Assembly: GCF_041146395.1 (NCBI RefSeq)
Contig: NC_090989.1
Location: 283,432,343 to 283,496,342, forward strand
DNA from: Eulemur rufifrons
Taxonomy: Eukaryota; Chordata; Mammalia; Primates; Lemuridae
Reading direction: 5' to 3'
DNA: 64,000 bases
In this document: positions 61,845-64,000 of the stretch, piece after piece
How positions within the stretch are numbered: the stretch's first letter is position 1
How the letters are laid out: each line of letters begins with the position of its first letter
The notes under the pieces: generated by a model
Database searches by the model: none
What the model was told of the DNA's origin: nothing
The model's input: only the letters and a program-made list of their open reading frames with translations
Position numbers and translations under genes: made by a program

Positions 61845-62115
61845 CTCTGACAATTTAGAAGTCAACCATTTTATGTCCAGGAAGGGAGACGAGACTTCTC
61901 TGAAACTCATCTCCCTGATTTATACAGTCGGCGAATTCCACGCAGCTCGCTGCGGCCAGTGTTTTATGTCGCCCTTTTAGATGCGCAATCCATTTTACGA
62001 CTTGTTTAAGGAAGAGACAGGAAAACGCATGCTTTTCCCCACGCAGGAAATCGACAAGCCCAGCATCTCCAATCAATAAAATCATATTCTGCTGACTTTG
62101 AGACGGAGGCTGAAA
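61845..62115. other. AT-rich island, strong candidate enhancer/CNE
   Basis: CATCTCCCTGATTTATACAG, GCCAGTGTTTTATGTCGCCC, TTTTAGATGCGCAATCCATT, TTACGACTTGTTTAAGGAAG and CTCCAATCAATAAAATCATA: clustered TTTAT(G/A) and AATCAATAAAATCAT words of HOX/CDX and PBX/MEIS type, with no repeat signature. An 88-codon minus-strand open frame (61855-62121) overlaps it but has no domain and is probably fortuitous. Confidence 0.55.
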
Positions 62116-62119
62116 TGTC

Positions 62120-63090
62120 ATCCTGGGGGGTGTGCTCGAGTGGGGGGGGCTGGGCGGGGCGGCGGGAGCCGTGGAGGGCTCTCAGCCGCGCTGCTGATGT
62201 ATTGAGAAAGGATCTGGTGCTGTGCGTGGACAGATGGTCCCCGGGCGGGGCCCACGCCTCTCGGAGCCCTGCTGGAGAAACTACCCGGCTCGCTGGCCGG
62301 TGCCCACTCCCTGGGGGCGAGCCGCAGCCTGGCCGATTGCCCACTCATGACACTCAGTGGGCAGAGGCTGCTGAGCAGCACTGATTTGCACCACGGGCTG
62401 GGCGGGAGGGGGTTTCCTCCCTCTGCTTGCATACCACCAGTAATGGGAAGCTCATCACTGCTGGAAGAGCGCATGGAGCTGGCACCGCCCCCTCGGTACA
62501 TCCCACTGCAAGGCCGCTCTGGGCAAGTCTGCCCCACCCACCACCCCAGCTACCTCTGGCTCCTGCCGCCCAGACCTCAGGGCACACCTCACTGTCCCCA
62601 GCGGGGGTGGACGGAGCCGCTCCTCCTCGCTGCCCCTGAGCAGGGGCCTTGGGCGATTTCAAAATAAAGCAAGAGAGAAGAAGAGGGTCACAGCCGAATC
62701 CACCTCCCACGAAGGTCTCTGGTTTCGGGAGCTCGGGGCTTCCCGGGGGCTTCTCCACCTCCTGTGTCGTGACCGGACGCAGTTCTGAGGAGCAGGGGGT
62801 AGAAGAGAACCCATTTTGTGGCTCACAGAATGTCCCCAGGGACCTGGGGGGGGGAGGGCAAGAGCCAGAATCAGGCCACGTTCTGCCTTGAGGGAGGGTG
62901 AACAACCTCTTCGCAGTCCCAGCAGCTCTGCACACTGTGGGGGCCTCCAAGGAGCCCCGGAAATATTGTTAAATTGGAATGACAAATGGAAGGTGCTAGA
63001 AGCCAAGCGCTGACTGCCCCTAGATTTTGATTCGTATCTGAGGCCTGTTCCCAGCCTGCACAGTGCTCCTCCTCAACGCTTTCCTGGCCC
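62120..63090. other. Mostly unassigned
   Basis: GC- and CpG-rich at 62120-62340. TGCTTGCATACCACCAGTAA at 62426-62445 with GGGAAGCTCATCACTGCTGG resembles an old repeat. 62940-63030 is AT-richer (ATATTGTTAAATTGGAATGA). No exon is recognised. Confidence 0.35.
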
Positions 63091-63094
63091 TGGG

Positions 63095-63235
63095 TCACCT
63101 CCATCGTTCATTTACCAACACACATGTTCTGAGCGCCCCCCGAGAGCCGGGCTTGGATCCCATCTCCCAGGAGCCGCCCTCTGCAGGGCGGGACAGACAC
63201 TTATGACCGGGTGACGGGCGCCTGTAGACCCAGTG
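63095..63235 (-). mobile_element. L2 LINE 3' end, antisense
   Basis: CATCGTTCATTTACCAACAC, ACATGTTCTGAGCGCCCCCC and GGGCGGGACAGACACTTATG follow antisense L2 (cattcattcaacaaatatttattgagcgcctac...gggagacagacaa). Confidence 0.65.
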
Positions 63236-63239
63236 CTCT

Positions 63240-63470
63240 GGGGGCCTGAGCTTACCCAGGTGGGGCAGCTGCCGGCCCGCGCACGTCCAGGGAGCAGCCA
63301 GGGCAGCTAGTCTATGGCTGTGGACCCCTCTTCCGCGTGTGGCCTCACGGTCCACGATGGAGCCACTGCCCTGGCTGGCAGGTGGGGGTGAGCAGGCCGA
63401 GCTGACCGTGGGCACAGCCAGGGGGCTGGACACGCCCACCTGCCTCCTAGAGGCCCCTGGTGACTCCCAG
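63240..63470. other. No recognised feature
   Basis: GC-rich spacer. Nothing supportable. Confidence 0.3.
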
Positions 63471-63474
63471 CCCT

Positions 63475-63575
63475 GGAGTAGCCATCTGAGAAATGGTGCT
63501 TGCTGGAACAATGACACGAGGTAATGAATTCAGGGTTCAGCCCAGAGCCGTAGCTGGTGCTCAGGGACAGCGAGC
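63475..63575 (+). mobile_element. MIR SINE 3' half, sense
   Basis: GCCATCTGAGAAATGGTGCT, ACACGAGGTAATGAATTCAG and CGTAGCTGGTGCTCAGGG follow the MIR region after 'ctgtaaaatggggataat'. Confidence 0.55.
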
Positions 63576-63607
63576 TGCCAGCCCACCTGCCCCTTCCCGC
63601 TGCGCCA

Positions 63608-63800
63608 GCATCCCCTCCCCTCCCCCAGCCCCACACCCGTGTCACCCCATCCCTCCCCTCCCCCAGCCCCACACCCGTGTCACCCCATCCCTCCCCTCCC
63701 CCAGCCCCACACCCGTGTCACCCCATCCCTCCCCTCCCTGCCCCACCCTGTGTCACCTCCTGAGCCCCACATCCATGTCACCCTGTCCCCTCCCCACACC
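63608..63800 (+). repeat. 38-bp minisatellite, about three clean copies plus decay
   Basis: CAGCCCCACACCCGTGTCAC starts at 63626, 63664 and 63702, exactly 38 bp apart, followed by degenerate copies (GAGCCCCACATCCATGTCAC). C-rich on the plus strand. The reading frame through it is repetitive and not evidence of a gene. Confidence 0.92.
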
Positions 63801-63804
63801 TGTG

Positions 63805-64000
63805 TCACCTCCACGCCTGTTTGTTTTCCAAGGGTTGGCTCGGGTCCCTCTTGCCGTGGTCCCCAGGGGGGGCCATCACAGTGTTTCTCCAGACTTGAAA
63901 CCCGCGCGGCCGGTGGTGCTGGAGTGGGAACTCACCACCTACGCCGGTGCCTGCAGACGCTCTCTGGGTGTTAACTTCGTGTGTTCCTTTTTGCTTCCTT
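63805..64000. other. No recognised feature
   Basis: Mixed GC-rich sequence to the window edge, ending in TTCCTTTTTGCTTCCTT. Nothing supportable. Confidence 0.3.

Noticed and set aside
61855..62121. 88-codon minus-strand frame with a protein-like sequence
   Set aside because: It sits in an AT-rich candidate enhancer. No domain is recognised, and the frame is short enough to be chance. A codon-conservation test would settle it.
63608..63760. CRISPR array
   Set aside because: The 38-bp units are head to tail without spacers, in a mammalian context. It is a minisatellite.
63557..63974. Pro/His-rich repetitive open frames at the right end
   Set aside because: These are direct translations of the 38-bp minisatellite, and two frames are open at once.

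Overview
The window reads as nuclear DNA of a placental mammal: GC-rich, CpG-poor except in local clusters, with no compact gene array, and studded with old mammalian interspersed repeats. I recognise MIR, L2, L1M fragments, MaLR/MLT1-type LTRs and hAT-Charlie-type elements by their remembered consensus patterns. I see no Alu, B1/B2, ruminant, horse or carnivore SINE, and no young full-length L1. This argues against a primate or rodent source, but it does not identify the species.

I recognise no protein-coding exon, tRNA, rRNA or other RNA gene. Open frames of up to about 300 codons exist. They sit in GC-rich sequence where stops are rare, often on both strands at once, contain low-complexity or repeat-derived sequence, and show no known domain. 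The window is best described as intergenic or deep intronic.

Its most informative feature is a series of short AT-rich islands set in GC-rich sequence. They lie at about 1.35, 2.6, 8.6, 13.7, 15.4, 20.9, 22.9, 25.2, 30.2, 35.3, 36.4, 39.1, 44.8, 45.3, 46.2, 46.9, 50.4, 51.7, 59.3, 60.6 and 61.8 kb. They lack recognisable repeats and are rich in TAATTA, TTTAAT/TTTATG, TAATCC and octamer-like words. This looks like the arrangement of clustered conserved non-coding elements around a developmental transcription-factor gene lying outside the window, but conservation cannot be tested from one sequence.

Layout. 1-8 kb: MIR and L2 pieces, a palindromic repeat, a perfect hairpin, and two MaLR-type LTRs in opposite directions. 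8-16 kb: islands alternating with MIR, L2, a hAT element and an L1M piece. 16-25 kb: a MIR trio, two CpG-island-like regions, a GT-rich minisatellite, and a pair of perfect cAMP-response elements at 21.7 kb. 25-41 kb: sparse repeats, one LTR, and the largest island (35.3-35.8 kb). 41-50 kb: a 1.8-kb L1M fragment followed by a dense MIR field. 50-57 kb: two LTRs and long L2 remnants, one interrupted by a CATC microsatellite. 57-64 kb: old repeats, three islands, and a 38-bp minisatellite at the right end.

All repeat-family and regulatory calls are from visual matching. Boundaries are approximate to tens of bases.
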